64,000 bases of DNA from Sphingopyxis sp. (lineage in GTDB: Bacteria; Pseudomonadota; Alphaproteobacteria; Sphingomonadales; Sphingomonadaceae): contig PNNB01000024.1 in the NCBI GenBank assembly GCA_013823985.1, positions 1-64,000 of the forward strand. Direction: 5' to 3'. The notes under the pieces were generated by a model. That model saw nothing but the letters and a program-made list of their open reading frames with translations, searched no databases and was not told the DNA's origin. Below, in pieces: positions 39,338 to 47,892 of the stretch. Within the stretch, counting starts at the first letter, position 1. Each line of letters opens with the position of its first letter. The position numbers and the translations under genes are program-made.

Positions 39338-40053
39338 GTGTCCGCATTGCGATGTGGTCCGGCCCGCGCAATATTTCCACGGCAATGATGCGAAGCTTTT
39401 CCTCGCGCAGTGACTGCCATGTCACGGATGAACCATTTTACGGTGCCTATCTGAAGACCACGGGTGAGCCGCATGCCATGGCGGCCGAGATCATGTCGGA
39501 TATGGATGTCGACTGGCAGTCCGTTGCCGCCACCATGCGCGGACCAATTCCCGATGGAAAGGCGCTCTGGTACCAGAAACATATGTCGCACCATATGGAA
39601 GGGCCGATAAGCGTTGATGATTTTCCGGAGCATCGACATGTTTTCCTTGTTCGCGATCCCGACCTGATGGTCGCCAGTTACCGGCAGAAAAACGACCTCA
39701 GGGATGCCAAGCAGTTGGGTTTTGAACGTCTGGTCGAATATCATGACAGAGTATCGGAAAAGATGGGCCGCCCAGCTCCGGTCGTCGACAGCAACCGCAT
39801 GCTGTCCAACCCCGAGCGCGGGCTGCGCGCATTATGTGAGGCCATTGGTATTGCGTGGGACCCCGCAATGCTAGGTTGGCCAAAGGGCCGGCATTCCAGT
39901 GACGGTATCTGGGCTTCGCACTGGTATAACGCGGTCTGGAACAGCACCGGCTTTGGACAGCCCACAGCGCCGTCGGAATTGACCATCCATGAACAGCAAA
40001 TCGCCGACCAGTGTCGCCCGTATTATGATGCACTGACGCGTTATTGTATTTGA
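39334..40053 (+). CDS. Sulfotransferase-like P-loop protein
   Basis: This 239-residue protein begins with MSVRIAMWSGPRNISTAMMRSF, where SGPRNIST is in the position of the PAPS-binding P-loop of sulfotransferases. A later FLVRDPDLMVASYRQ matches the 3'-phosphate-binding RDP segment with a following serine. No signal peptide is seen, so it is cytoplasmic. Its partner in the operon is the aminotransferase gene, overlapping by four bases. Similar pairs and even fusions with aminotransferases occur in databases to my recollection. The acceptor is unknown, and some members of this group may not be true sulfotransferases. Confidence 0.8.
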   Translation: MSVRIAMWSGPRNISTAMMRSFSSRSDCHVTDEPFYGAYLKTTGEPHAMAAEIMSDMDVDWQSVAATMRGPIPDGKALWYQKHMSHHMEGPISVDDFPEHRHVFLVRDPDLMVASYRQKNDLRDAKQLGFERLVEYHDRVSEKMGRPAPVVDSNRMLSNPERGLRALCEAIGIAWDPAMLGWPKGRHSSDGIWASHWYNAVWNSTGFGQPTAPSELTIHEQQIADQCRPYYDALTRYCI

Positions 40054-40121
40054 TGCATTCTTTGTCCGGGTGCGTGAAGCCGGGTGATGCAAGTGACTTG
40101 AAGTGAGGATGTTGCAAATTG

Positions 40122-40150
40122 TTGCGTAAGCTTCAAATTCTGCCGATAAT
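40122..40150 (+). promoter_or_regulatory. Predicted promoter for a near-leaderless message
   Basis: A -35 box TTGCGT (40122-40127) and a -10 box GATAAT (40145-40150) are 17 bases apart. Only nine bases separate the -10 box from the ATG at 40160, and no Shine-Dalgarno sequence precedes that ATG. The transcript would begin at or within about three bases of the start codon. Confidence 0.5.
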
Positions 40151-40159
40151 GCGCGCCGG

Positions 40160-40675
40160 ATGAAAGAATTACGCATCACGTTTCCTGCGCCTTGCGGTGA
40201 AAAATGGGAAGACATGCCCTCGACCGGGTGCAATCGACTTTGCACGATTTGTGACACCACTATTCACGACCTGTCGAAAATGGAGTTTAAGGAAGCGGAG
40301 GCGTTACTGACTGAGCAGCCGGATGCGTGTGTTCGCGCTGTTGTCAGCGCTGACGGAACTGTGCATCTTAAAGAAAAAACCGCAAAAAAGAGCGGAAAAA
40401 TGGTGATTGCAGCGGGCGCTGCAATGGGACTGATGTTGGCGGCCGCCCCCACTTTTTCTAAGGCTGAATCGCATAGAGGATCCGTAAGCGGGAAGTTTGT
40501 GGGTTACTTTGCTTTGGGCTCGGTGACCGCCACCGATGCTAACGGAACTGTCTACAACGCCAAAGTCTCCCGCTATGGTCATTACAAATTTAAGAAACTA
40601 CCCGACGGTGTTTATGTCCTGCGCTTCGATACTCAGTGCGGTCAGCCTTGGGTTAGCGGACCTGTTCTTGTATAA
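40160..40675 (+). CDS. Membrane protein with an N-terminal four-cysteine domain and a C-terminal beta-rich domain
   Basis: This 171-residue protein has a cytoplasmic-looking amino-terminal domain with cysteines at 12, 24, 28 and 31 (C-x11-C-x3-C-x2-C), tryptophan 16 and the ending TIHDLSKM. The same kind of domain (C..W..M....C..C...V.DFS) precedes carboxypeptidase-regulatory-like domains in Bacteroidetes proteins, to my recollection. One membrane segment (about 81-99) follows. A periplasmic beta domain follows it, with SVTATDANGTVY and GHYKFKKLPDGVYVLRF, typical of the CarboxypepD_reg/SpaA-like fold. The function is unknown; metal or Fe-S binding is a guess from the cysteines. Confidence 0.75.
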   Translation: MKELRITFPAPCGEKWEDMPSTGCNRLCTICDTTIHDLSKMEFKEAEALLTEQPDACVRAVVSADGTVHLKEKTAKKSGKMVIAAGAAMGLMLAAAPTFSKAESHRGSVSGKFVGYFALGSVTATDANGTVYNAKVSRYGHYKFKKLPDGVYVLRFDTQCGQPWVSGPVLV

Positions 40676-40733
40676 AATGGTTCGAAATCAAAACTTCCTC
40701 CTGTCTTGCCGGATGACAGTGAGTGTATAATTA

Positions 40734-41420
40734 TTGGCTCTGTTAAATTGGACCAAAATATTGGGTGATAAAAATATAGCTGTCAGGCTGGCGGCGGTGT
40801 CATGCATTCTTTTGATTTCCGTCATCGCCCTCGGCTATGCAGTCAACGCAAGCTATTTCCGTTCGTTCGATCTCGCTGTTTCCCACGCACTAAACATGAA
40901 GCGTGGCGTTACACCGGAATGGCTGATCCTGTTCATGCAGGGCGTCAGCTGGATCGGCGGCGGGGCGCAGCGTTATGTCATTGTGACAATCCTGACGTTG
41001 GCTCTGTGGCGATGGTGGGGCTGGGGCGCGGCTCTCGCTATGGGGCTGACTACCTTGGTTTCGGCCTTTACGTCTGACGTCATGAAGGCATTTTTCGGGC
41101 GCGTGCGTCCGGATCTGGTGCCGCAACTGGATATTATCCACAGCCCCGCCTTTCCCAGCGGCCATTCCAACAACGCCGCCGTGGTCTATATCCTGTTTAT
41201 CATGCTCGTACCGCAGGCCCGGCATCCCCTATGGCAAGTGGCAGCGGCTTTCATGATCATCCTCACCGGAGTGTCGCGCATCACGCTGGGTGTCCATTGG
41301 CCTACTGATGTTCTGGGTGGCTGGATGCTCGGCGCGTCTTTTGCCATGGCGGCGGCGGCGGTCATTGCGTATCGCCAGCACCAGCGTACGGCGCATTTCC
41401 CATCGGTGCTTTCGCCGTAA
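40734..41420 (+). CDS. PAP2 family phosphatase
   Basis: This 228-residue inner-membrane phosphatase has about six membrane segments. Its three catalytic motifs are complete: KAFFGRVRP (K-x6-RP), PSGHS, and SRITLGVHWPTD (SR-x5-H-x3-D). The family dephosphorylates undecaprenyl pyrophosphate, phosphatidate or phosphatidylglycerol phosphate. The start is uncertain: TTG 40734 is the first in frame, and TTG 40761 is possible. It lies 58 bases behind the four-Cys membrane protein gene and may be co-transcribed. It could recycle the lipid carrier of cell-wall synthesis, but this is inference. Confidence 0.88.
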   Translation: MALLNWTKILGDKNIAVRLAAVSCILLISVIALGYAVNASYFRSFDLAVSHALNMKRGVTPEWLILFMQGVSWIGGGAQRYVIVTILTLALWRWWGWGAALAMGLTTLVSAFTSDVMKAFFGRVRPDLVPQLDIIHSPAFPSGHSNNAAVVYILFIMLVPQARHPLWQVAAAFMIILTGVSRITLGVHWPTDVLGGWMLGASFAMAAAAVIAYRQHQRTAHFPSVLSP

Positions 41421-41502
41421 TGGGTTGGGTCACGTTTTTCTCTGTCCAGCGTGCCGGCTTTTTGCCATCGTGAAGCAATTGGGATTCTATAGGATAACTG
41501 AC

Positions 41503-42807
41503 ATGCAAAAGACTGGGAACTTCGGGAAAAACGCGCGCATATTGGCTTTGTGTGGGGCTGCACTTTTTGCAACGGCAGCGAACGCACAAAATACCGTGAT
41601 CACCGCCGACAAGATGGTGGATGTATTGACCGGCAAGGTGGTCGAGTTTCCGGCTATTTTCGTTGGAGAAGACGGGCGGATTACCAGTATTGCCGATGCG
41701 CGGACCGTAAGATGGGGCAGCGACGTCGAACATATCAACTTATCCGGCAAAACGCTGCTTCCCGGATTGATCGACATGCATGTCCATCTGGATGGCCCTG
41801 CCGATATTGGCGGCTATCGCGGGTTGGAGTTTACCGACAGCTTTTGGGGCATGACTGCGGTCGGCAATGCGAACGCCATGCTGAAAGCCGGTTTTACGAC
41901 CGTGCGGAATGTGGGTTCCGGCAACCGCAACGATATCGGTCTGAAGCAGGCGATTGAAAATGGTTATGCCACCGGGCCGCGTATCGTTCCCGCAGGCTAT
42001 GCCTTGGGCGCGACCGGTGGGCATTGCGACTCGACCTTCCTGCCGCCCAGTCTTGAAAAGGCCGAGAAGGAAGAAGGTATTGCCGACAGCCCCGACGAGT
42101 TGCGCTATCAGGTCCGGCGTCAACGCAAATATGGTGCGGAAGTCATCAAAGTGTGTGCAACGGGCGGCGTTTTTTCCCGCAATACCGAACCTGGGCAACA
42201 GCAATTGTCCGAGAGCGAACTGCGCGTCATTGCCGATGAAGCCCATCAATGGGGCCTGCGCGTGGCGGCACATGCCCATGGTGGTGATGGCATCAAAGCC
42301 GCAATCAAGGCGGGGATCGACACGATTGAACATGCCAGTCTGGTCGATGATGAAGGCATCAAACTTGCCGCCGCACGGGTTCGTCCGGTCTGGTTCTCGA
42401 TGGATATCTACAACACCGAATATACGCAATCCGAAGGGGCGAAAAATGGTGTGCTCGAAGATAATCTCAGAAAAGATCGCGAAGTAGCTCAAATACAACG
42501 CGATAATTTCCGTAAGGCCCATAAGGCAGGGGTCAAAATGGTGTTCGGATCGGATGCTGGGGTGATGCCGCATGGCGAGATCGGGAAGCAGTTCCGTGTC
42601 ATGGTCGAATATGGGATGACCCCGTTGGAGGCTATTCAGGTAGCAACCCGGAACGGCGCTCAGGCGCTGGGTCGGGAAAAGGATGTGGGCGCCATTGCGG
42701 TGGGACGCTTTGCCGACATTATCGCGGTCGACGGGGATCCCCTGACCAATGTACGGGAGCTTGAGTCGGTCGACGCCGTTGTAAAAAGTGGCAAACTGAT
42801 CGATTAA
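41503..42807 (+). CDS. Exported metal-dependent amidohydrolase
   Basis: This 434-residue protein belongs to the amidohydrolase superfamily, imidazolonepropionase/prolidase-like branch. A signal peptide (about residues 1-29, ending NAQ) indicates export. Metal ligands are HVHLDG, the carboxylated-lysine context VIKVCATGGVF, HAHGGDGIKAA, IEHASL and GSDAGV. Characterised relatives hydrolyse dipeptides with C-terminal proline or basic residues, so a periplasmic peptidase is the best guess. ATG 41503 follows AGGA; the upstream in-frame region overlaps the PAP2 gene in another frame and lacks a signal peptide. Confidence 0.88.
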   Translation: MQKTGNFGKNARILALCGAALFATAANAQNTVITADKMVDVLTGKVVEFPAIFVGEDGRITSIADARTVRWGSDVEHINLSGKTLLPGLIDMHVHLDGPADIGGYRGLEFTDSFWGMTAVGNANAMLKAGFTTVRNVGSGNRNDIGLKQAIENGYATGPRIVPAGYALGATGGHCDSTFLPPSLEKAEKEEGIADSPDELRYQVRRQRKYGAEVIKVCATGGVFSRNTEPGQQQLSESELRVIADEAHQWGLRVAAHAHGGDGIKAAIKAGIDTIEHASLVDDEGIKLAAARVRPVWFSMDIYNTEYTQSEGAKNGVLEDNLRKDREVAQIQRDNFRKAHKAGVKMVFGSDAGVMPHGEIGKQFRVMVEYGMTPLEAIQVATRNGAQALGREKDVGAIAVGRFADIIAVDGDPLTNVRELESVDAVVKSGKLID

Positions 42808-42929
42808 ATTGCACGCATTCAGCTTACCTGCAGCGATGTAAGTGCATTGATTGCAGGGCGGCGTCTGTGGTAATCACGCAGGGCAAGGTTCACAGAACCG
42901 CAATGAAAATGTAGCTGGGGGTTACGAAT

Positions 42930-43274
42930 ATGTTGACTTTGGTCGCAGCAACAATGCTGAGCATGGCCGCCATGAAGGCCGATCTGATGGATGATGCCCG
43001 CAAGGCGTTCAACAATTGCATGATCGAAACGCACAATAAGGGCGTTGCCGAAAAAATGTCGCCAAGCAGCTTTACCAAGGCTGCGGACGAGGCGTGCATT
43101 CCCGAACGTACCGTTTACCGCGATATCCTGATCAAATCCGAGCGTTCTTATGGCTCTAGCCAAAAGGATGCGGAAAAATTCGCGAGCGAAGAAGTCCAGA
43201 TGATCGTCGATTCGGTTGTCTCGAGCTTCAACGAAAATGTGGAAAGCGGCGCCAAGCTAACGCCGGAAAAATGA
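42930..43274 (+). CDS. Small hypothetical protein with a hydrophobic N terminus
   Basis: I do not recognise this 114-residue protein. ATG 42930 has GGGGG at a suitable distance. The first 15 residues (MLTLVAATMLSMAAM) could be an uncleaved or cleaved signal peptide. The rest is charged and helical, with two cysteines (FNNCMIE and DEACIPE) about 27 residues apart that could form a disulfide after export. It lies between the amidohydrolase gene and the convergent chromate transporter gene and probably has its own promoter in the 122-base gap. Confidence 0.65.
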   Translation: MLTLVAATMLSMAAMKADLMDDARKAFNNCMIETHNKGVAEKMSPSSFTKAADEACIPERTVYRDILIKSERSYGSSQKDAEKFASEEVQMIVDSVVSSFNENVESGAKLTPEK

Positions 43275-43285
43275 GGGAAGGGCGG

Positions 43286-44602
43286 CTAAAACGCCGCCCA
43301 CCTCAAAGCCAGACCGGCGAGGCTCGTCGCGGCCAGCGTCATGATGACGTTCCACTTCAGACGGAATATCAACACTATCGCAAATAGCGAGAGCAAGGCA
43401 GCGAGCACATTGAAGCTGTCCATGTTCGGCCAATAGAGCCGGACCGGGCCATATTGCGTTTCGGCAATGTCCGCAAACAGCACATGCAGCGCGAACCAAA
43501 CGGTCAAATTGGCGATAACGCCGACGACCGCGGCCGTCAGCGTTGCAAGGCCTCCCTTCAGCCAACGGTTATTCTCAAGCCTTTCAATCCACGGCGCGAA
43601 GGCGAATATCCACAGAAAGCAGGGGGCAAAGGTGACCCATGTGGTCAGTCCCGCGCCCAATATCCCGGCGATGAGTGGCGTAAAGGGTTCCGGCGCGCGG
43701 AAAGCAGCGAGATAGCCGACAAACTGGGTGACCATGATCAGCGGCCCGGGCGTCGTCTCCGCCAGTCCCAGGCCATCCGCCATCTCACCTGCGCTTAGCC
43801 AGCCAAAACCTTGCACTGCTTCCTGCGCCATATAGGCCAGCACGGCATAGGCCCCGCCGAAGGTGACAATGGCCAGTTGGGAGAAGAAGCTGCCGATCTG
43901 CCACAGCACATGGTCCGGTCCAACCGTGAGCAGCACGACCACCATCGGCGCCGCCCAGATTGTGAGCCAGACCGCAATCGTCCGCGCTGTCTGCCCCCAA
44001 GGCCGCGCACTTGACACAGGCTCGGATGCACCTGCCGTCAGGGCGAGCCACTCAGGACGCAGCTGTGCCACCGCAATGCCGATGGCCCCCGCCCCCAACA
44101 CAACAAGCGGGAAGGGCAGGTTGAGGAAGAACAGCGCGATAAAGGCCACAACTGCCATGACTTGTTTGAAAGATGTGTTCAGCGCCCGCCCGCCAATGCG
44201 GATCAGCGCTTGCACCACGATCGCCAGCACGGCGGCCTTCAAACCCAGAAAGAGCGCGGCAAACCAGTCCAGATTGGCGGCATAGGCATAGAGGATCGAC
44301 AGCGCGAGAATGATCAGTGCCCCCGGAATAACAAACAGTAACCCCGCCGCAAGCCCGCCCTTTACGCCATGCATCCGCCAGCCAATCCATGTGGCTAACT
44401 GCTGCGCTTCCGGTCCGGGCAATAAATGGCAGAAATTCAGGGCGTGGAGATATTGCTCCTCGTCAATCCACTTGCGCTCGTCGACCAGTTCGCGGTGCAT
44501 GAGGGCGATCTGCCCGGCAGGGCCGCCAAAGCTCAGGCACCCGATGCGCGTAAATACGCGGACAAGTTCGGAAAAGGAAGGGACTGTGAATTGGGACGCC
44601 AT
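43286..44602 (-). CDS. chrA: Chromate transporter, two-domain form
   Basis: ChrA exports chromate from the cytoplasm. The 438-residue protein is the long-chain type with two homologous halves. The first half has RIGCLSFGGPAGQIALMH and LPGPEAQQLATWIGW. The second has IVTFGGAYAVLAYM and TTPGPLIMVTQFVGY. About ten to twelve membrane segments are present. No chrB regulator is adjacent. A perfect hairpin lies in its leader. Confidence 0.92.
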   Translation of the reverse strand: MASQFTVPSFSELVRVFTRIGCLSFGGPAGQIALMHRELVDERKWIDEEQYLHALNFCHLLPGPEAQQLATWIGWRMHGVKGGLAAGLLFVIPGALIILALSILYAYAANLDWFAALFLGLKAAVLAIVVQALIRIGGRALNTSFKQVMAVVAFIALFFLNLPFPLVVLGAGAIGIAVAQLRPEWLALTAGASEPVSSARPWGQTARTIAVWLTIWAAPMVVVLLTVGPDHVLWQIGSFFSQLAIVTFGGAYAVLAYMAQEAVQGFGWLSAGEMADGLGLAETTPGPLIMVTQFVGYLAAFRAPEPFTPLIAGILGAGLTTWVTFAPCFLWIFAFAPWIERLENNRWLKGGLATLTAAVVGVIANLTVWFALHVLFADIAETQYGPVRLYWPNMDSFNVLAALLSLFAIVLIFRLKWNVIMTLAATSLAGLALRWAAF

Positions 44603-44848
44603 ATTTACTCCACGCCTTAAGCGTCCGGAAAACCGGACGAAAAAGACAACACTTGGGCGAGGCGCCTGACCGGGAGGTTGCTTAACCCCGATAGAAGACT
44701 GTTACGCCGGATTCATTTTTTTATGCAAGCCCAAAAGACACCGCAGGACTTGCCAAAATAGCCCGGCGGCCTAAGTCATATGGCCGATGCTCGGAAGTAG
44801 CATCGCGGCTAGGTCCGCTGTTCAAAATTTTGTCATCGGGGAAGTTTT
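44603..44848. promoter_or_regulatory. Divergent region between chrA and the DUF2490 gene with a leader hairpin
   Basis: This 246-base non-coding stretch holds a perfect hairpin, CGTCCGG-AAAA-CCGGACG (44622-44639), only 20 bases upstream of the chrA start on the minus strand. It is preceded on that strand by a T-run. It sits where it could affect chrA translation or bind a regulator. The remainder contains no other long dyad that I could confirm. Confidence 0.45.
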
Positions 44849-45523
44849 ATGCCACGCGTTGGAATGGCTTTGGGCGTTACCGGATTGGTGTTGGCCACGA
44901 CTGCGCCCGCCTTTGCCGCAGATGAAGACACAAATATCTGGCTCGCACAATCGGCTAATATCGATCTCGGCGGCGATATGGCGTTGGGGCTGGAGGCGCA
45001 GGAACGCTTTACCAATGATGCCTCGCGGTTAAGCCAGATTATCTTCCGGCCCTCTCTCAGCTATAAGCTGGACCAGAGCACATCCATTTCCTTAGGCTAT
45101 GCCTATGTTCATAATGATCCCCAGACTGGTGCCTCCACGAACGAACATCGCGCGCACCAGCAAATTTTGTTCCGGGTTGCTGGTGACGGCAAAGGCGTAA
45201 CAATCACTGGCAGAACCCGTTTTGAGCAGCGTTTTCTGGAGGAGATAGACGGAACCGCATTCCGCATACGCCTACAATTCCGTCTCACAGCCCCCTTGTC
45301 CGGAAAGGTTCGCGCCGTCGCATGGACCGAAGCTCTTGTCGGCCTGAACCAGACAGGTTTTCAACGAGACGGGCTTGGGCTGTGGCGTAACTATGCCGGA
45401 GTGTCTGTACCGGTAAGCAAGTTTGTGTCGCTGGAGCCAGGCTATCTCAACCAATATGTCGTCCGAAACGGCACCGACCGGATCGACCATGTGGCGAACC
45501 TTACGCTTTCGGCGGCATTCTGA
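44849..45523 (+). CDS. DUF2490 family outer-membrane-type protein
   Basis: This 224-residue protein has a signal peptide (about residues 1-23, ending AFA). The rest has alternating polar and hydrophobic strands typical of a small outer-membrane beta-barrel, ending in a phenylalanine (LSAAF). Typical DUF2490 text includes NIWLAQSANIDLG, ALGLEAQERFTND and GRTRFEQRFLE. No function is established for the family. ATG 44849 follows GGGGAAG. It is divergent from chrA and followed by tRNA-Ser on the other strand. Confidence 0.83.
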   Translation: MPRVGMALGVTGLVLATTAPAFAADEDTNIWLAQSANIDLGGDMALGLEAQERFTNDASRLSQIIFRPSLSYKLDQSTSISLGYAYVHNDPQTGASTNEHRAHQQILFRVAGDGKGVTITGRTRFEQRFLEEIDGTAFRIRLQFRLTAPLSGKVRAVAWTEALVGLNQTGFQRDGLGLWRNYAGVSVPVSKFVSLEPGYLNQYVVRNGTDRIDHVANLTLSAAF

Positions 45524-45532
45524 AGGAAAAAG

Positions 45533-45622
45533 TGGCGGACAGGGTGGGATTCGAACCCACGGTAAGCTTGCACCTACGACGGTTTTCAAGACCGTTGCCT
45601 TAAACCACTCGGCCACCTGTCC
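45533..45622 (-). tRNA. tRNA-Ser (anticodon UGA)
   Basis: The 90-base gene on the minus strand folds as a class II tRNA. The acceptor stem GGACAGG pairs with CCTGTCC. The D-arm begins GCCGAGTGG. The anticodon loop is CTTGAAA with anticodon TGA, flanked by GGT and ACC. A long variable arm follows the anticodon stem, and the T-loop reads GGTTCGAATCC. The terminal CCA is encoded (45533-45535). The long variable arm and the anticodon fix it as serine, reading UCA and related codons. Confidence 0.97.
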
Positions 45623-45825
45623 GCGAAGAAATTGCCCCTAGCCAGCAATGCTTGCGCTGGCAAGTGCTTCGCGCGCTCGGCCTTAACGTGAACTGCTTGA
45701 CCCGTGATCCCATGCCGGAACGCCTGTCAAATGCGGCAAAGCGTACCGGATTGCCGTGCAAAGCAATTCCCATATCCTCCGCACTATGGCACACTGACCT
45801 CAAGACGGCTCACAGGGGATAGATT

Positions 45826-46890
45826 TTGGTCACGCGTAAGATTCTGTATTCATTGGGCATCTGCGTGATTGCCTTTCAGGTGCCGCAAAGCTCCGACGCG
45901 CAAGAGACGATCATGCCTTCGCAACCTGCGATTGCGATGGAAACCGGTTTTCGCGCCTATCTTGCCGAAGTCCGTCAAAAGGCGCTCGCCGATGGTGTTA
46001 GTGCAGCAACACTGGACAGGGTGCTGCCTTCGATCAGCTATAATGAACGTGTCGTCCGGCTTGACCGCGCACAACCGGAGGGACCATCCGACGCGCCTAT
46101 TCCCAATTTCGCACCCTATAAGGCCCGCCATGTCGACACCTCGCGAATAACGCGGGGGCGTGCCAAATATACGGAACTGCGTCCCTTGCTTGGCCGGATC
46201 GAGGCCGAAACCGGCGTTCCTGAAGAAATGATGATCGCCATTTACGGGCATGAAACAAACTACGGCACCGTGACCGGCAATTACAACGCGCCCGAAGCGC
46301 TTGCGTCTTTGGCTTATGAAGGCCGGCGCCGTGCCCTTTTTGAAGCGGAACTGATCGCGGTTCTGAAGATGATCGATCGGGGCGTTCCGCAATATGCGAT
46401 CACGGGAAGCTGGGCAGGGGCGTTGGGCAAGCCCCAGTTTCTGCCTTCGGTCTATCTCCGTCTGGCACGCGACGGGGATGGGGACGGCTATGCCGATATC
46501 TGGAAAAGCGAAGTCGACGCGATGACCTCGATCGCAAATTATTTCGTCAATGCCGGTTGGCGGCGCGGTGAGGAATGGGGATTTGCGGTCAATGTCCCCG
46601 CAACCCTTGACCGCCGGGCCATTCAATCCCGTATGAAGGCCCCACGCTGCCCGCGCGTGTTTGCCCGCCATAGCCAATGGAAAACGGTCGCTGAATGGCG
46701 CCAACTCGGCGTCGTGCCCCAGCGCGGTTACTGGCCAAAAGACACAATGCTCGCGACTTTAATCGAACCCGACGGGCAGGGGCAGACGGCATATTTACTC
46801 GGTGGCAACTACCGCGTGATATTGGACTATAATTGTTCCAATTTTTACGCGCTTTCCGTGGGGTTATTAGCTGATGAGGTTCGCAACTGA
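45826..46890 (+). CDS. mltB: Lytic murein transglycosylase B family
   Basis: MltB cleaves the glycan strands of peptidoglycan to 1,6-anhydro ends. The 354-residue exported protein has a hydrophobic amino terminus (residues about 6-25), the catalytic glutamate in AIYGHETNYGT, and the substrate-binding text SWAGALGKPQFLPSVYL. A C-terminal region ends NYRVILDYNCSNFYALSVGLL, which matches the family. No lipobox is seen, so it is probably periplasmic and soluble. The start is TTG 45826 with AGGGGA upstream. It is the first gene of a long operon and overlaps rlpA by 17 bases. Confidence 0.91.
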   Translation: MVTRKILYSLGICVIAFQVPQSSDAQETIMPSQPAIAMETGFRAYLAEVRQKALADGVSAATLDRVLPSISYNERVVRLDRAQPEGPSDAPIPNFAPYKARHVDTSRITRGRAKYTELRPLLGRIEAETGVPEEMMIAIYGHETNYGTVTGNYNAPEALASLAYEGRRRALFEAELIAVLKMIDRGVPQYAITGSWAGALGKPQFLPSVYLRLARDGDGDGYADIWKSEVDAMTSIANYFVNAGWRRGEEWGFAVNVPATLDRRAIQSRMKAPRCPRVFARHSQWKTVAEWRQLGVVPQRGYWPKDTMLATLIEPDGQGQTAYLLGGNYRVILDYNCSNFYALSVGLLADEVRN

Positions 46891-47851
46891 AGCATTTGGC
46901 GCCGTCGCATGTCTGGCCTTGCTGTCCGCCTGTGGGGCGGGTGGCAGCGAACGTCCTTCAACTGCAATAGGCACAAGCGCGGCTGCGCCTGAAACCGTCA
47001 CGGATGGCCCCGCGGTGCTGGGTGCGCCATTTACCGAACATGGCGTCACCTACACACCGCAGGACAACCCGCTTTATGACGATGTCGGTTATGCTGGTGT
47101 CGTCGCCGCCGACCGCGTGGGGAAATCCACTGTCAATGGCGAGCTATACAATACTGCCAGCATTTCTGCCGCCCACAGGACATTACCCGTTCCGAGCTAT
47201 GTCGAAGTAACGGCGCTGGACAGCGGTCGGACGATATTGGTGCGCGTGAACGACCGTGGCCCGGTCGACAAAGACAATGTGATCCAGCTTTCCGAAGGTG
47301 CAGCACAGCAACTAGGGCTGAATATGGCCGCCCCCGCGGCTGTTCGGGTCCGGCGTGTAAATCCGCCCGAGCAGGAAAAAGCCGTTTTGCGGACTGGTGC
47401 GCGGGCAACCGAGCGGATTGAAACGCCGGATCAGCTTTTGCGCGTTCTCCGCAACAAAATCGCAAAGCCGCCTGTTCTGGTTGCCAGCGCCGAAGAGGTT
47501 GCCCCAGCTAAGGTCACGACGCCCCCGGTGAAGTCGACTAAAAACCCTGAACCGGTCAAAAAGGCACCTGCTGTAAAGAAGGCTCCCGTGACTACAAAAG
47601 TGCCCGAGCCTGTAAAAGCAAAGGCCCAAACACCGGCATCGGGTGGTTATGTCATTCAGATAGCCGCTCTCTCCTCCCGCGCTCGCGCCGACGCGCTGGC
47701 ATCAAAGGTAGGGGGTTCGGTATCGAGCCAGCCCGGTTCGGCACTGTTCCGTGTCCGGCTTGGTCCATTTGCAACAAAAAGCGAAGCTGACCAGAAACTG
47801 GCTTCGGTGCAAAAAAATGGCTATCCCACCGCTCGCGTGTACCGCGAATAA
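46874..47851 (+). CDS. rlpA: RlpA family septal lipoprotein with SPOR domain
   Basis: RlpA-type proteins act at the division septum on denuded glycan. The 325-residue protein has a lipoprotein signal (LLSAC, Cys about 20). A double-psi beta-barrel follows, with SAAHRTLPVPSYVEV and VRVNDRGPVDKDNVIQLS. Then come a Lys/Pro/Val-rich linker (about 200-255) and a C-terminal SPOR domain (GYVIQIAALSSRARAD). The aspartate eight residues before the active-site histidine in Pseudomonas RlpA is asparagine here (ELYNTASISAAH), and the usual SWYG motif is absent. Catalysis is therefore doubtful. It lies between mltB and dacA. Confidence 0.9.
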   Translation: MRFATEAFGAVACLALLSACGAGGSERPSTAIGTSAAAPETVTDGPAVLGAPFTEHGVTYTPQDNPLYDDVGYAGVVAADRVGKSTVNGELYNTASISAAHRTLPVPSYVEVTALDSGRTILVRVNDRGPVDKDNVIQLSEGAAQQLGLNMAAPAAVRVRRVNPPEQEKAVLRTGARATERIETPDQLLRVLRNKIAKPPVLVASAEEVAPAKVTTPPVKSTKNPEPVKKAPAVKKAPVTTKVPEPVKAKAQTPASGGYVIQIAALSSRARADALASKVGGSVSSQPGSALFRVRLGPFATKSEADQKLASVQKNGYPTARVYRE

Positions 47852-47892
47852 TTTACTAGCAGAAAAGGAGAGTGCCTCGTTATGAAGACGCC

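Noticed and set aside
44849-45523. Porin or TonB-related function for the DUF2490 protein
   Set aside because: It is too short for a TonB-dependent receptor and has no plug. Only the generic barrel character can be supported.
45850-46704. 284-codon open frame opposite mltB
   Set aside because: Antisense shadow of a well-supported lytic transglycosylase gene.
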